A stretch of 64,000 bases of DNA from Nitrospira sp. GTDB taxonomy: Bacteria > Nitrospirota > Nitrospiria > Nitrospirales > Nitrospiraceae. The translations under genes and the position numbers were made by a program. The stretch is taken from the NCBI GenBank assembly GCA_015709715.1, contig CP054184.1, positions 620,001 through 684,000 on the forward strand, given 5' to 3'. Position 1 is the first letter of the stretch, and the number at the start of each line of letters is the position of its first letter. Below, in pieces: positions 15,775 through 23,687 of the stretch. The notes below the pieces were generated by a model. It ran no database searches, had not been told where the DNA came from, and worked only from the letters and a program-made list of their open reading frames with translations.

Positions 15775-15810
15775 GCGAGGCGCGCATCTGATCACAGGTG
15801 TACGCCTCGC
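15775..15810. terminator. strong hairpin between convergent genes
   Basis: GCGAGGCG (15775-15782) pairs perfectly with CGCCTCGC (15803-15810), and inside it CATCTG pairs with CAGGTG around an ATCA loop. It lies between the receptor stop and the end of the minus-strand zinc-finger gene. No T tract follows, so it is either a factor-dependent terminator or an mRNA-stabilising end. Confidence 0.5.
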
Positions 15811-15842
15811 CCGTTGAGGAGCAGGAGAGGGCAGACGACGGG

Positions 15843-16013
15843 TTATTGCTCGGCTCGTTTGAGTTGAGCTTTAAGGTCCGCGAGAGCAATCACCACCAGT
15901 TCGCCGCACCGGTGGCACTTCACAACGACACCCCGCTTTTCGATCCGAGCCGTGAGTCGGCCGCAGAGGCACCGGACATCCTGATCGGCCTGGGCTGTCG
16001 CACTTTGATTCAT
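15843..16013 (-). CDS. Com-like small zinc-finger protein
   Basis: A 56-residue frame that I read on the minus strand: MNQSATAQADQDVRCLCGRL at the start, then a second knuckle VVVKCHRCGELVVI, ending LKRAEQ. The CxCG-N-CxxCG arrangement of four cysteines resembles the Mu prophage Com family, small zinc-binding RNA/DNA-binding proteins that regulate translation. It sits alone, antisense to the flow of the fec operon, between the receptor and the PepSY-TM gene. No prophage genes are nearby. An alternative is a free-standing zinc ribbon unrelated to Com. A weak AGGACAG precedes the ATG. Confidence 0.7.
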   Translation of the reverse strand: MNQSATAQADQDVRCLCGRLTARIEKRGVVVKCHRCGELVVIALADLKAQLKRAEQ

Positions 16014-16177
16014 CGAGGTCTGTCCTATTGGCGGCGAAGAATCTCGCTCTTATATAGGACGTACGACGCGGCCTAAACCTTACCTCTCTCCCCTCGGTCC
16101 CTCGGCTACGCGGAATCGGCAGGCGCAGGTGTGGTTTTGACCACCTCACGCGTCTCCTTCATAGAGGGACCAGGCCC

Positions 16178-17404
16178 ATGCTCACTCAGCCTTTTCAACC
16201 GGCGCATCAAACTCATCCGACCGCCAGCCGACCGATCCCGCCGACACCAGTTGGAACCGTGGCAACCCAGCCGGCTCGAAAGTCTCTCAGAAAACTCTGG
16301 TTGCGCCTCCATTTGTACGTAGGCCTGATCGGAGGCGCACTGTTCGTCTTGACCAGCCTGACGGGCAGCCTCCTGGTGTTCTACAAGACCATCGATGAAT
16401 GGCTGAATCCGGAGCAGTTGATCCGAACTGTCGGGAGCGATCATCCCCTGAGCGACATCGTGGCGGGAGCCAGGACCGCGCATCCGGATTGGTCCCCTCC
16501 CGACACCCTCATCTTTCCGCTCCACGAGCGTGACACGTTCCATGCCTGGTTCAAGGATCCCGCTGCCGCCCCTCCCGAGGAGCACTGGCATGTCGTCGCT
16601 GTCGATCCCTCGACCGCCCGCCCCTTGAGTGACCGTCGATGGGGCAGCTTTTTCGTCTCCTTCATCTATGAATTGCACCAAGAGCTGCTGCTGGGAAGAC
16701 CGGGCGAGATCTTCGTCGGCCTCCTAGCTGTCCTGCTCCTCGTCTCGATCGGAACGGGACTTTACCTCTGGTGGCCGGCCCCGGGGAAACTGCGCCGCGC
16801 CTTCTCGTTTCAATCCGGCGGGAGTCTCATCAGAAGACATTATGGCTGGCACAAGCTGACAGGCCTCGCCGGCGCACTTGTGCTCACCCTCCTCGCCGTG
16901 ACGGGATTTTATTTGGAGTTTCCTGACGCTGTCACCTCGGTCGTGCGCTGGTTCTCACCGGTGCGGGACCAATCGCCAGAACGGCAGCCACGGTCAGAAC
17001 CGCAAGCGGGAGTGCCCAGGATTCCCCCCGAGCAGGCGGTCGCCGTTGCCCGAACCGTCTTCCCGGACGCCACACCAATGTGGCTCGGCCTGCCCCAGCA
17101 CGAGCGCGACAGTTATTCCGTGGGGCTCCGTCAACCAGGAGAGGTGCGCCAGGCGGGAGGACAAACCGAGGTCTGGATCGATCAATACAGCGGCACGGTG
17201 CGAAGGGTCGAGGACTGGCGAACGTTCACCCGCGGGGAAACCCTGTTGTCCTGGCTCTTTCCTCTTCACAACGGCGAAGCGTTCGGGTTGAGCGGCCGCT
17301 GGATCATCTTCGCCGCCGGGTTGACGCCGCTGCTGCTCTATGTGACGGCCTTGCGGATGTGGTGGTTGAAGCGAGACGCCCATCGGCGCCGACGGGAAAG
17401 TTAG
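16178..17404 (+). CDS. PepSY-associated transmembrane protein (PiuB/FsrB-like putative ferric-siderophore reductase)
   Basis: 408 residues. Four probable membrane helices: LYVGLIGGALFVLTSLTGSLL (about aa 46-66), IFVGLLAVLLLVSIGTGLYLWW (about 178-199), LTGLAGALVLTLLAVTGFYL and a C-terminal WIIFAAGLTPLLLYVTALRMWW. Periplasmic PepSY-type regions lie between them (EHWHVVAVDPSTARPLSDRRWGSF; TEVWIDQYSGTVRRVEDW). Conserved His residues near the helices (LRLHLYVG, YELHQELLLG, YGWHKLTG, FPLHNGEAFG) fit haem-type ligands proposed for inner-membrane siderophore reductases. The role would be release of iron from imported siderophore in the periplasm; inferred from family and context. It overlaps the convergent Fur-family gene by four bases. 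Confidence 0.82.
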   Translation: MLTQPFQPAHQTHPTASRPIPPTPVGTVATQPARKSLRKLWLRLHLYVGLIGGALFVLTSLTGSLLVFYKTIDEWLNPEQLIRTVGSDHPLSDIVAGARTAHPDWSPPDTLIFPLHERDTFHAWFKDPAAAPPEEHWHVVAVDPSTARPLSDRRWGSFFVSFIYELHQELLLGRPGEIFVGLLAVLLLVSIGTGLYLWWPAPGKLRRAFSFQSGGSLIRRHYGWHKLTGLAGALVLTLLAVTGFYLEFPDAVTSVVRWFSPVRDQSPERQPRSEPQAGVPRIPPEQAVAVARTVFPDATPMWLGLPQHERDSYSVGLRQPGEVRQAGGQTEVWIDQYSGTVRRVEDWRTFTRGETLLSWLFPLHNGEAFGLSGRWIIFAAGLTPLLLYVTALRMWWLKRDAHRRRRES

Positions 17405-17934
17405 ACGCGACGCAAGATGCGTCCTTGTGCAACCGAGACGTGCCGGACCATCACCTGCCGGCTCTTCACTCGACAAGCGCCACAGAGCCCATAGAGTTCC
17501 AGCCTGCAGGCCGTCAGGTGAAAGCCGTGATCGGTAGCCACCTCTTGCCGCAAACGTTCGATGGCCGGATCCTCGAATTCGACGATGTGGCCGCACCCGG
17601 TGCAGATCAGGTGGTCGTGCGCTCCCTTCGCCGAGAGGTTGTCGTATTGCGTTTCCTCGCCGAAGCGTCGAGCCTCCGCAAACCCCTTCTCGCACAACAC
17701 CCGCATCGTCCGATAGATCGTGTTCAACGGCGCACGTAAGCCCTGCCGGTTGAGCCGGCCATACAGCTCGCGGACCGTGATGTGCTCCTCCTGCAGAAAA
17801 GCCTGGACGATCCGTTCGCGCTGCAGGCTCCAATTCAGCCGTGAACGGCCCAAACTCGTCCGGACCCGTTCGATTCCCTCCCTCACACGCCGGTCCCGCC
17901 CGTCTGGCTGAGACCGCATCGTCATCGCTTTCAT
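17401..17934 (-). CDS. Fur-family metal-responsive repressor
   Basis: 177 residues from the ATG at 17934. Winged-helix region (WSLQRERIVQAFLQEEHITV; APLNTIYRTMRVLCEKGFAE), then the metal-binding half with HDHLICTGCGHIVEF, and the structural zinc pairs CTGC and CGAC. The basic N-terminal extension of about 30 residues is longer than in typical Fur (about 140-150 aa). It could be Fur, Zur or a Fur paralogue; location between two fec-type sets favours iron. The frame extends further upstream, but that part overlaps the divergent promoter region. Divergent from the second fecI, with a candidate Fur box between them. Confidence 0.85.
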   Translation of the reverse strand: MKAMTMRSQPDGRDRRVREGIERVRTSLGRSRLNWSLQRERIVQAFLQEEHITVRELYGRLNRQGLRAPLNTIYRTMRVLCEKGFAEARRFGEETQYDNLSAKGAHDHLICTGCGHIVEFEDPAIERLRQEVATDHGFHLTACRLELYGLCGACRVKSRQVMVRHVSVAQGRILRRV

Positions 17935-18054
17935 TCGAGCCGTTCTCCAGGATTTATCACGGAACGACCGCGCTGCCGCACCGCCTTTATTGAATAAGAC
18001 GCACAACTCCCCGCACACCACACCCGGCATGATGGCCCGGGCTGAATGAACCTG

Positions 18055-18073
18055 GAAAATGAACATTCCCATT
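18055..18073. promoter_or_regulatory. candidate Fur box in the fur/fecI divergent region
   Basis: Read on the minus strand, AATGGGAATGTTCATTTTC matches the 19-bp Fur consensus at 11 of 19 positions. It lies 66 bp before the second fecI ATG and 121 bp before the fur-family ATG, where it could control both directions. Confidence 0.35.
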
Positions 18074-18138
18074 CAGATTGGGCCTCCCCTACTATCTGCC
18101 GCACCACCGACCGATTGTCGACCAACGCAACAGGACCC

Positions 18139-18651
18139 ATGTCGGAACTGACACAACACGATCTCTCAGCCTTGGTTCGCGATCACGGGCCTGAGCTGCA
18201 GCACTTCCTCACCCGTCGCTTGGGCTGCGCCGATACCGCCAAGGACCTCGTGCAGGACACCTTTCTTCGCCTGCTCCAGAACATGCCGGGCGAAATCCTT
18301 GGTAATCCGCGCGCATTCCTCTTCCGGGTGGCGACGAATTTACTGATCGATCACCACCGGCGCCAGCAGCACCGGGATACGGTGACGCTGGACGACCCGG
18401 AGCGCCCGCTCGACCAAGCAGACCAGAGTCCCTCCATCGAAACGGTCGTCTGGTCGAAGCAGCAGGTGGCACGCCTGAAACTCGCCATCCAGGAGTTACC
18501 CCCGAAATGCCGCCACGTCTTTTTGCTCATCAAATTTCACCACATGAGCCATGCCGATGTGGCGGCCCAACTCGGGATTTCTCAAAGTACGGTCGTCAAG
18601 CACATGATCAAGGCGGTCGACTTTTGTCGCAGCCGCCTCGAGGATCCCTAG
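18139..18651 (+). CDS. FecI-like ECF sigma factor (second copy)
   Basis: 170 residues. Region 2: LQHFLTRRLGCADTAKDLVQ and NPRAFLFRVATNLLIDHHRR; region 4: LPPKCRHVFLLIKFHHMSHADVAAQLGISQSTV. The start at 18139 is preferred over an in-frame ATG at 18046 because the earlier start would translate the candidate Fur box and AT-rich promoter region. Its FecR begins 106 bp downstream. It is clearly diverged from the first FecI, so the two sets are not a recent duplication. Confidence 0.88.
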   Translation: MSELTQHDLSALVRDHGPELQHFLTRRLGCADTAKDLVQDTFLRLLQNMPGEILGNPRAFLFRVATNLLIDHHRRQQHRDTVTLDDPERPLDQADQSPSIETVVWSKQQVARLKLAIQELPPKCRHVFLLIKFHHMSHADVAAQLGISQSTVVKHMIKAVDFCRSRLEDP

Positions 18652-18757
18652 CGCCGCCGCCGCACCCGAATGGATGTCCAGGCCCCGTGACGCGTCTCCC
18701 CTACATGGGGAGCCGGTTGAGCCGACAACGTGACAAGACCGTGGCTGTGGCGTTACC

Positions 18758-19759
18758 ATGACCCACCCGATGGGCACACCGGAACCCAACACCGTCGCTT
18801 CAACCGCCTCCGCCTGGCTCGTCCTGATGCAGACCGGACCCGTCACGGATGACGAGCGCCAGCGCTTTGCTGAGTGGTTGTCCGCAGACCCGACCCATCC
18901 CGCCGCCTATCGGGAGGCCGAACGATTCTGGCGCGCGTTGGATGGGTTGAGCCCGGACGATATCCGTGAGCTGGAGCGGTCCCTGCCTCAGGAGTCGGCC
19001 CGCGAGTCGACGCAGCCCCTCCAGTCCTGGCGCCGTCTCACGGCGATGGCCGCCTGCGTGCTGCTCGTCACGGGTGCCGGCCTGTGGTTGGCACTCGTCC
19101 TCTGGCCGCTCGGAGGCTACCGCACCGCGGTGGGGGAACAGCGCACCCTCACCCTGCCCGACGGTTCGACGATTCAGTTGAATACGGATACCTCGCTCTC
19201 GGCCGTGATCACGGACCGGGAACGGCGCCTCACCCTCCATCGAGGCGAAGCCTTCTTCGCCGTCGCCCCGGACCAGGCTCGCCCCTTCGAAGTGACGGTC
19301 GGTCAGGGCACCATCCGCGCATTGGGCACCGCCTTCAATGTCAGAACGGACAGGGACCGCACGACGGTCACGGTGTCCGAACACAGCGTGCGCATTCGTC
19401 TGGGGCACGAACCTTCCATCGACGTCCAAGCGGGCGAGCAGCTTCGTTATCAGCCGAGTGGATGGCTCGGAGCAGTGGAACGGGCCGACCTAAACCGCGC
19501 CTTGGCGTGGCAGCAGCATCGTCTGATGTTCGAGAACCAACCGTTGCCTGAGGTGCTGGATGAAGTGGCCCGCTACCGCTCCGGACGGCTGGTGTTTCTG
19601 CGGGATCAGTCCCTCAACACACTGTTGGTCACGGGTTCCTTCGATACGGAGCGACTGGATCACTTCTTCTCCGCTCTTGAAGAAAGCCTCCCGATCCGCA
19701 TCGTGACGATCGCCGATCGCGTGATCCTGCTGTACCGAAGCCGCATCGCCAAATCGTAA
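18758..19759 (+). CDS. FecR-like transmembrane anti-sigma/signal transducer (second copy)
   Basis: 333 residues: N-terminal sigma-binding region with VTDDERQRFAEWLSADPTHP and YREAERFWRALD, one membrane helix (AMAACVLLVTGAGLWLALVLW, about aa 94-114), then the FecR domain with LTLPDGSTIQLNTDTSL, LHRGEAFFAVAPDQARPFEV and IRALGTAFNV, and a C-terminal VLDEVARYRSGRLVF region. The same architecture as the first FecR at lower sequence similarity. It stands between its sigma factor and its receptor, the usual fec order. Confidence 0.88.
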   Translation: MTHPMGTPEPNTVASTASAWLVLMQTGPVTDDERQRFAEWLSADPTHPAAYREAERFWRALDGLSPDDIRELERSLPQESARESTQPLQSWRRLTAMAACVLLVTGAGLWLALVLWPLGGYRTAVGEQRTLTLPDGSTIQLNTDTSLSAVITDRERRLTLHRGEAFFAVAPDQARPFEVTVGQGTIRALGTAFNVRTDRDRTTVTVSEHSVRIRLGHEPSIDVQAGEQLRYQPSGWLGAVERADLNRALAWQQHRLMFENQPLPEVLDEVARYRSGRLVFLRDQSLNTLLVTGSFDTERLDHFFSALEESLPIRIVTIADRVILLYRSRIAKS

Positions 19760-19863
19760 ACTTTTTCTCGCCGCAGTAGACCTTCGTCTTCGTCCGTCCG
19801 TCGTAGTGAGTGGGCCGCACATCGGCTCGACCACCAGTGGTACTACGACGGAAAGGATGAGAT

Positions 19864-22368
19864 ATGTTCGCACCGCTTCTCTTTTTGGGCCTGCTGATGA
19901 TGTCCTCGGCCCCAATCGGCACGGCGCAAGCCCAGGACGCGCCTGCGTCATCCCCGCAGACCTTCGCCATCGCGCCGCAGCCGCTCTCCTCCGCCTTGCT
20001 GCAATTTTCCAGCATGACGCAGATCGAATTGCTCTACGATGCGGCCATGACGCGTGACGTCGAGACGCAGGGCGTCTCGGGCGAGTACACTCCCGAGGAG
20101 GCCCTGCGCATCCTACTCCGGGACACGGGGCTGTCCCCGCGTACCACGACATCCGGCAGCATCACACTGGAACGGATGTCCGCCCCTCAATCCATGTCTG
20201 CTGCAAGAGCGCCGAGTCTCGCGACGGCAGCGGTACCCGAAACCTCGCCTCGACCTGCCGCACAGAAGTCGGTGAAAGTTCCAGAAATCGTCGTCAAGGA
20301 TATCCGGGACCGCGACGACGACACCCAGACCTATGTCGCCGAGGAATCCACCACGGCGACCAGAACCGACACGCCGATCCGCGACGTCCCGCAATCGATT
20401 CAAGTCATCACGCGCAAGGTCATTGAAGAGCAGCGCACGTTCCGCTTGCAAAACACCTTGGAGAACATTTCCGGCATTAATGCCACGGAGTCCGCAGCCT
20501 CCCTCTATGATTCATTGATCATCCGAGGATTCACCGCCACGGATCGCAGCTATTTCCGAAACGGCCTACTCGACCCCTTCGCGCAGTTCACGGCGTCGGA
20601 CACCTACAACATTCGTCGGCTGGAGGTGCTGAAGGGCCCGGCCGCCGTCCTCTACGGACAAGGAGATCCGGGAGGCGTGATCAACATCGTGACGCACAAG
20701 CCCCTGCCGAACGCAGCCTATTCGGCGAACGTCACGCTGGGTAATTTCCACTTCTACCGCTCCGAACTCGACGCGACCGGCCCGCTCAATGCCGCCAAGA
20801 CAGTCCTCTATCGCCTGAACGTGGCAGGGCAGAAGGCCGGCAGTTTCATGGACTACGCGAACCGCGATTTAGCGGCGATCGCACCGAGTGTGACCTGGCT
20901 CATGAGTTCACGCACCACCTTGACGGTCGAGGCGGACTACTTGCGCCGCTGGAGCAATGATCCGTACGGCCTGCCGGCACAGGGGACGTTTCTGCCGAAC
21001 CCCAACGGCGAGATCCCGCGCCATCGCGCCACCACCCTCGGCAACTTCAGCACCTTCAATCGCACCTCCTATCGCTTCGGGTATGACCTGACGCATCAGT
21101 TCAACGACAAGTGGTCCATCCGCAATGCCTTCCGCCACACGATCGCGGAAGACGACCGAAACAATCTGTACGCAGGCTTCGGGGGCGTCTTGGAACCGGA
21201 CTTCCGAACCATTCAGCGGTTTCAGGTCCTGCAGCCAGGCGTCGCCCGTCGCCATGCCAATTCGATGGTGACGAACCTGGTCGGGCATTTCCGTTTCCTC
21301 GACATGGACCACACCCTCTTGACCGGCATCGAGTTGCGTCAGGAGAAAACCGACCAATCCAATTACACGGTCGCCGGTGCCCCTCCTCTGGATCTCTTCG
21401 CTCCGGATTACTCGCTGCCTCCCCTGCCGTTCACGGGCGATCGTGTGAGTTTCCGAGCCGATAACAAGACCGCCGCCGTCTACATGCAGGATCAGGTGAC
21501 CATCCTCCCCAACCTGAAATTTCTGGGCGGACTCCGCTTCGACTATGTGCACCAATTTCAACAGTCCGTAGGTGAGCCGCAACAGACCGCGGACAACCAC
21601 GCCGTCAGCCCCCGATTGGGCCTCGTCTACCAGCCGGTGGAGCCCGTCTCCCTCTACACGTCGTGGACCAAGGGTTTTCAGCCGAGTTCGGCCGCCTCGT
21701 TGAATCCGGACGGCGGGTTGTTCAAGCCGGAGCGGTCGACGCAGTACGAAGTCGGCATGAAAACGTTCTTCTTCGACAACCGCGTCTCGGCTACCCTGGC
21801 CTGGTTTCACCTGACCCGCGAAAATCTCCTCACGCCGAACCCCGACCCGGCTCTCGCGCTACAAGGGTTTTCGGTGCAAACGGGTGAACAACGCAGTCAA
21901 GGCATCGAGTTGGATGTCACCGCGCAACTGACGCCCGGATGGAATATCCTGGCCGGCTATGCCTACACCGATGCCGAGGTGACGAAAGATACCGACACCT
22001 CGTTGGTCGCCAAACGGCTGGCCAACGTGCCGTACAACAAGTTCACCTTCTGGTCGACCTACCACATCCAGGAAGGGCTGTTACAAGGTTTCGGCGCCGG
22101 CGGAGGACTCTTCGCCTACACGGGCCGCAACGCCTCCATCTTCGGAGATCAAACCGAGATGCCGGGCTACATCCGCGCCGATGCAGCCCTCTACTACAAC
22201 CGCGACCTCCAGAAGGGCAACTGGCTGGGAGCGAGGAGCATGCATATCGCGCTCAACGTCAGAAATCTGCTGGACCAACGGTATGTCGCCACCTCCTACA
22301 ACGGTTCGAATCAGTTCTTCTTCGGCGAGCCTCGAACGGTGCTGGCCACCGTCGGGTTGAGGTTCTAA
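19864..22368 (+). CDS. TonB-dependent siderophore receptor with STN signalling domain (second copy)
   Basis: 834 residues. Signal peptide MFAPLLFLGLLMMSSAPIGT with cleavage near AQA. STN domain at about aa 36-100 (FAIAPQPLSSALLQFSSMTQ; GVSGEYTPEEALRILLRDTG). A TonB-box-like VPEIVVKDI leads to the plug (DTPIRDVPQSIQVITRKVIE; LEVLKGPAAVLYGQGDPGGV) and a barrel ending LATVGLRF. Imports a ferric siderophore with TonB energy and signals through its own FecR/FecI. GGAAAGGATGAG precedes the start. A small lipoprotein gene starts four bases after its stop. Confidence 0.92.
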   Translation: MFAPLLFLGLLMMSSAPIGTAQAQDAPASSPQTFAIAPQPLSSALLQFSSMTQIELLYDAAMTRDVETQGVSGEYTPEEALRILLRDTGLSPRTTTSGSITLERMSAPQSMSAARAPSLATAAVPETSPRPAAQKSVKVPEIVVKDIRDRDDDTQTYVAEESTTATRTDTPIRDVPQSIQVITRKVIEEQRTFRLQNTLENISGINATESAASLYDSLIIRGFTATDRSYFRNGLLDPFAQFTASDTYNIRRLEVLKGPAAVLYGQGDPGGVINIVTHKPLPNAAYSANVTLGNFHFYRSELDATGPLNAAKTVLYRLNVAGQKAGSFMDYANRDLAAIAPSVTWLMSSRTTLTVEADYLRRWSNDPYGLPAQGTFLPNPNGEIPRHRATTLGNFSTFNRTSYRFGYDLTHQFNDKWSIRNAFRHTIAEDDRNNLYAGFGGVLEPDFRTIQRFQVLQPGVARRHANSMVTNLVGHFRFLDMDHTLLTGIELRQEKTDQSNYTVAGAPPLDLFAPDYSLPPLPFTGDRVSFRADNKTAAVYMQDQVTILPNLKFLGGLRFDYVHQFQQSVGEPQQTADNHAVSPRLGLVYQPVEPVSLYTSWTKGFQPSSAASLNPDGGLFKPERSTQYEVGMKTFFFDNRVSATLAWFHLTRENLLTPNPDPALALQGFSVQTGEQRSQGIELDVTAQLTPGWNILAGYAYTDAEVTKDTDTSLVAKRLANVPYNKFTFWSTYHIQEGLLQGFGAGGGLFAYTGRNASIFGDQTEMPGYIRADAALYYNRDLQKGNWLGARSMHIALNVRNLLDQRYVATSYNGSNQFFFGEPRTVLATVGLRF

Positions 22369-22372
22369 GGCC

Positions 22373-22702
22373 ATGCCGCTGATCTGGATCGGGACAGGTC
22401 TTCTCTTCGCGCTCCTGTCCGCTTGCGCCGAAGGCCGGTGGGTGCAAGCGGGCAAGACCGACGCCCAGACGCAGGAAGATTGGGACCAATGCAAGGCGGA
22501 GGTATTCTCCGGCGTAGAACATCAGAAAGACACGATGGCGGGCGGGGTCAACTTGAGCAGGTGCATGCAATCGAAAGGCTATCGCTACGTCGAGGACCAC
22601 CCGCCGCAAGGCTCCGGCCCGGAAACTCCTTCGTCACCCAAGGAAGCCTCGGCACAAACTGATCCCGGCGTTGAGCGCGGTTTATTTGAACCTCAGCCGT
22701 GA
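22373..22702 (+). CDS. small lipoprotein, function unknown
   Basis: 109 residues. The N-terminus MPLIWIGTGLLFALLSACAE is a lipoprotein signal with lipobox LSAC (Cys at about aa 18). The mature part carries two further cysteines (WDQCKAEV and LSRCMQSKGYRYV) that could form a disulfide, and a Pro/Ser-rich tail. It starts four bases after the receptor stop, so it is probably translated with it. I do not know the family; a receptor-associated periplasmic lipoprotein is plausible. Confidence 0.65.
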   Translation: MPLIWIGTGLLFALLSACAEGRWVQAGKTDAQTQEDWDQCKAEVFSGVEHQKDTMAGGVNLSRCMQSKGYRYVEDHPPQGSGPETPSSPKEASAQTDPGVERGLFEPQP

Positions 22703-23000
22703 GCTGGTACGGCCCGCGGCGGCGGCCGTGACGACGCGCACGCCGACTCCACTTGATACCCGCACGCCGCGTCCCCTCTACCAGCCGATTGAACCGACCA
22801 TCGGATATGCGGCCGTGATCGCTGAGGCGCAGCGTGAAGCGCAACGAAGAGGCTGGACGGAACCGGCCGGTGGGGCATCCTACAATCCCCGATACGGGAT
22901 CTACCAAGTCCGATTTTTTCAACCCGGTGACGACATGCGTCTTGACTCCGCGTCGACGGAGGTGACAGTCTACTTAGCATCCCCACTCCACGCATGGTGA
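22671..23000 (+). pseudogene. remnant of a PepSY-TM (PiuB-like) gene
   Basis: The segment LYQPIEPTIGYAAVIAEAQR and the following EPAGGASYNPRYGIYQVRFF closely match what I know of the periplasmic repeat of PepSY-TM siderophore reductases, after which such proteins continue for 150 or more residues with a final membrane helix. Here the match stops after FQPGDDM and the frame ends shortly in unrelated residues. No membrane helices are left. The only start is a TTG inside the preceding gene. I read it as an internal fragment of a decayed paralogue of the intact gene at 16178-17404. Confidence 0.6.
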
Positions 23001-23004
23001 TACC

Positions 23005-23316
23005 ATGACGACTCTGATCAACATCCCCCTATCGGTGATGACACTGGTGACCGCCGCGCTTACAGGCTGCGCTCAAGTCGCGTCTGGCGGGCGATTCTCC
23101 TCATCCGAACCTTCCGCTGAGAGGGCTTGTGATCAATCGACTTACGAACGCAGCTACGTGACCACCTGCGTCTCCACGATGTCCCGAGACCCGGACACTC
23201 CGATTCGAGACATTCCGTCCTCCACGCAGGTCATCACGCGGCCTGTCATCGAAGATCAAAAAGCCCTGACCGTCGGCGATGCGCTGCGCAACGTGAGCGG
23301 CGTGCAGGGACGATAA
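23005..23316 (+). pseudogene. truncated TonB-dependent receptor: lipoprotein-like N-terminus joined to a plug fragment
   Basis: 103 residues. The first 30 look like a lipoprotein signal (LVTAALTGCAQVAS). The last 45, DTPIRDIPSSTQVITRPVIE followed by DALRNVSGV, are unmistakably the start of a siderophore-receptor plug, very like both intact receptors. The frame then stops (QGR, stop) where the plug should continue, and no barrel follows. Either a decayed receptor gene or, less likely, a small chimeric lipoprotein that is still made. Confidence 0.6.
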
Positions 23317-23319
23317 CCG

Positions 23320-23644
23320 GTGCGGATCGGCGGCCCTCTTGGACCCCTTGTTCGGAGGATTCATCATCGAAGGGAGCATCGCCATGACAGGCTACATCGT
23401 TCAAATCGAAGAGGCTCGGGAGGTATCAACCGCGGCGATCAGCCCAATAAGCCCTATGTGATCCTGGTGTCGCGGTGCACGATCCCATCGAGACGCGCGA
23501 CCAGCTCAATGCCTCACTTCAGCATGGCCGCGCCCACCTCCGTGAGAAGTTATTCCCGCCTTTAAAAACATCTACATCTATCCGTTCCTCGCTGAATTGC
23601 TGCAGTTGGACATTCCGCCGGACATCGATGGCCGGCCGGGGTGA
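23320..23644 (+). pseudogene. frame-broken coding remnant of unknown family
   Basis: Protein-like stretches appear in different frames: KPYVILV near 23445, HDPIETRDQLNASLQHGRAH near 23477, and FKNIYIYPFLAELLQLDIPP ending at the TGA of 23642-23644. They read as one polypeptide interrupted by frameshifts. I do not recognise it. It lies between the truncated receptor and the S9 peptidase. Confidence 0.4.
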
Positions 23645-23687
23645 CTGAGAGGAGTCCTGCTCGAATAGTGTGGAGCCTAGGACGACG

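Noticed and set aside
15798-16076. 92-codon plus-strand frame after the first receptor
   Set aside because: Antisense to the Com-like gene, whose four cysteines and composition are far more protein-like.
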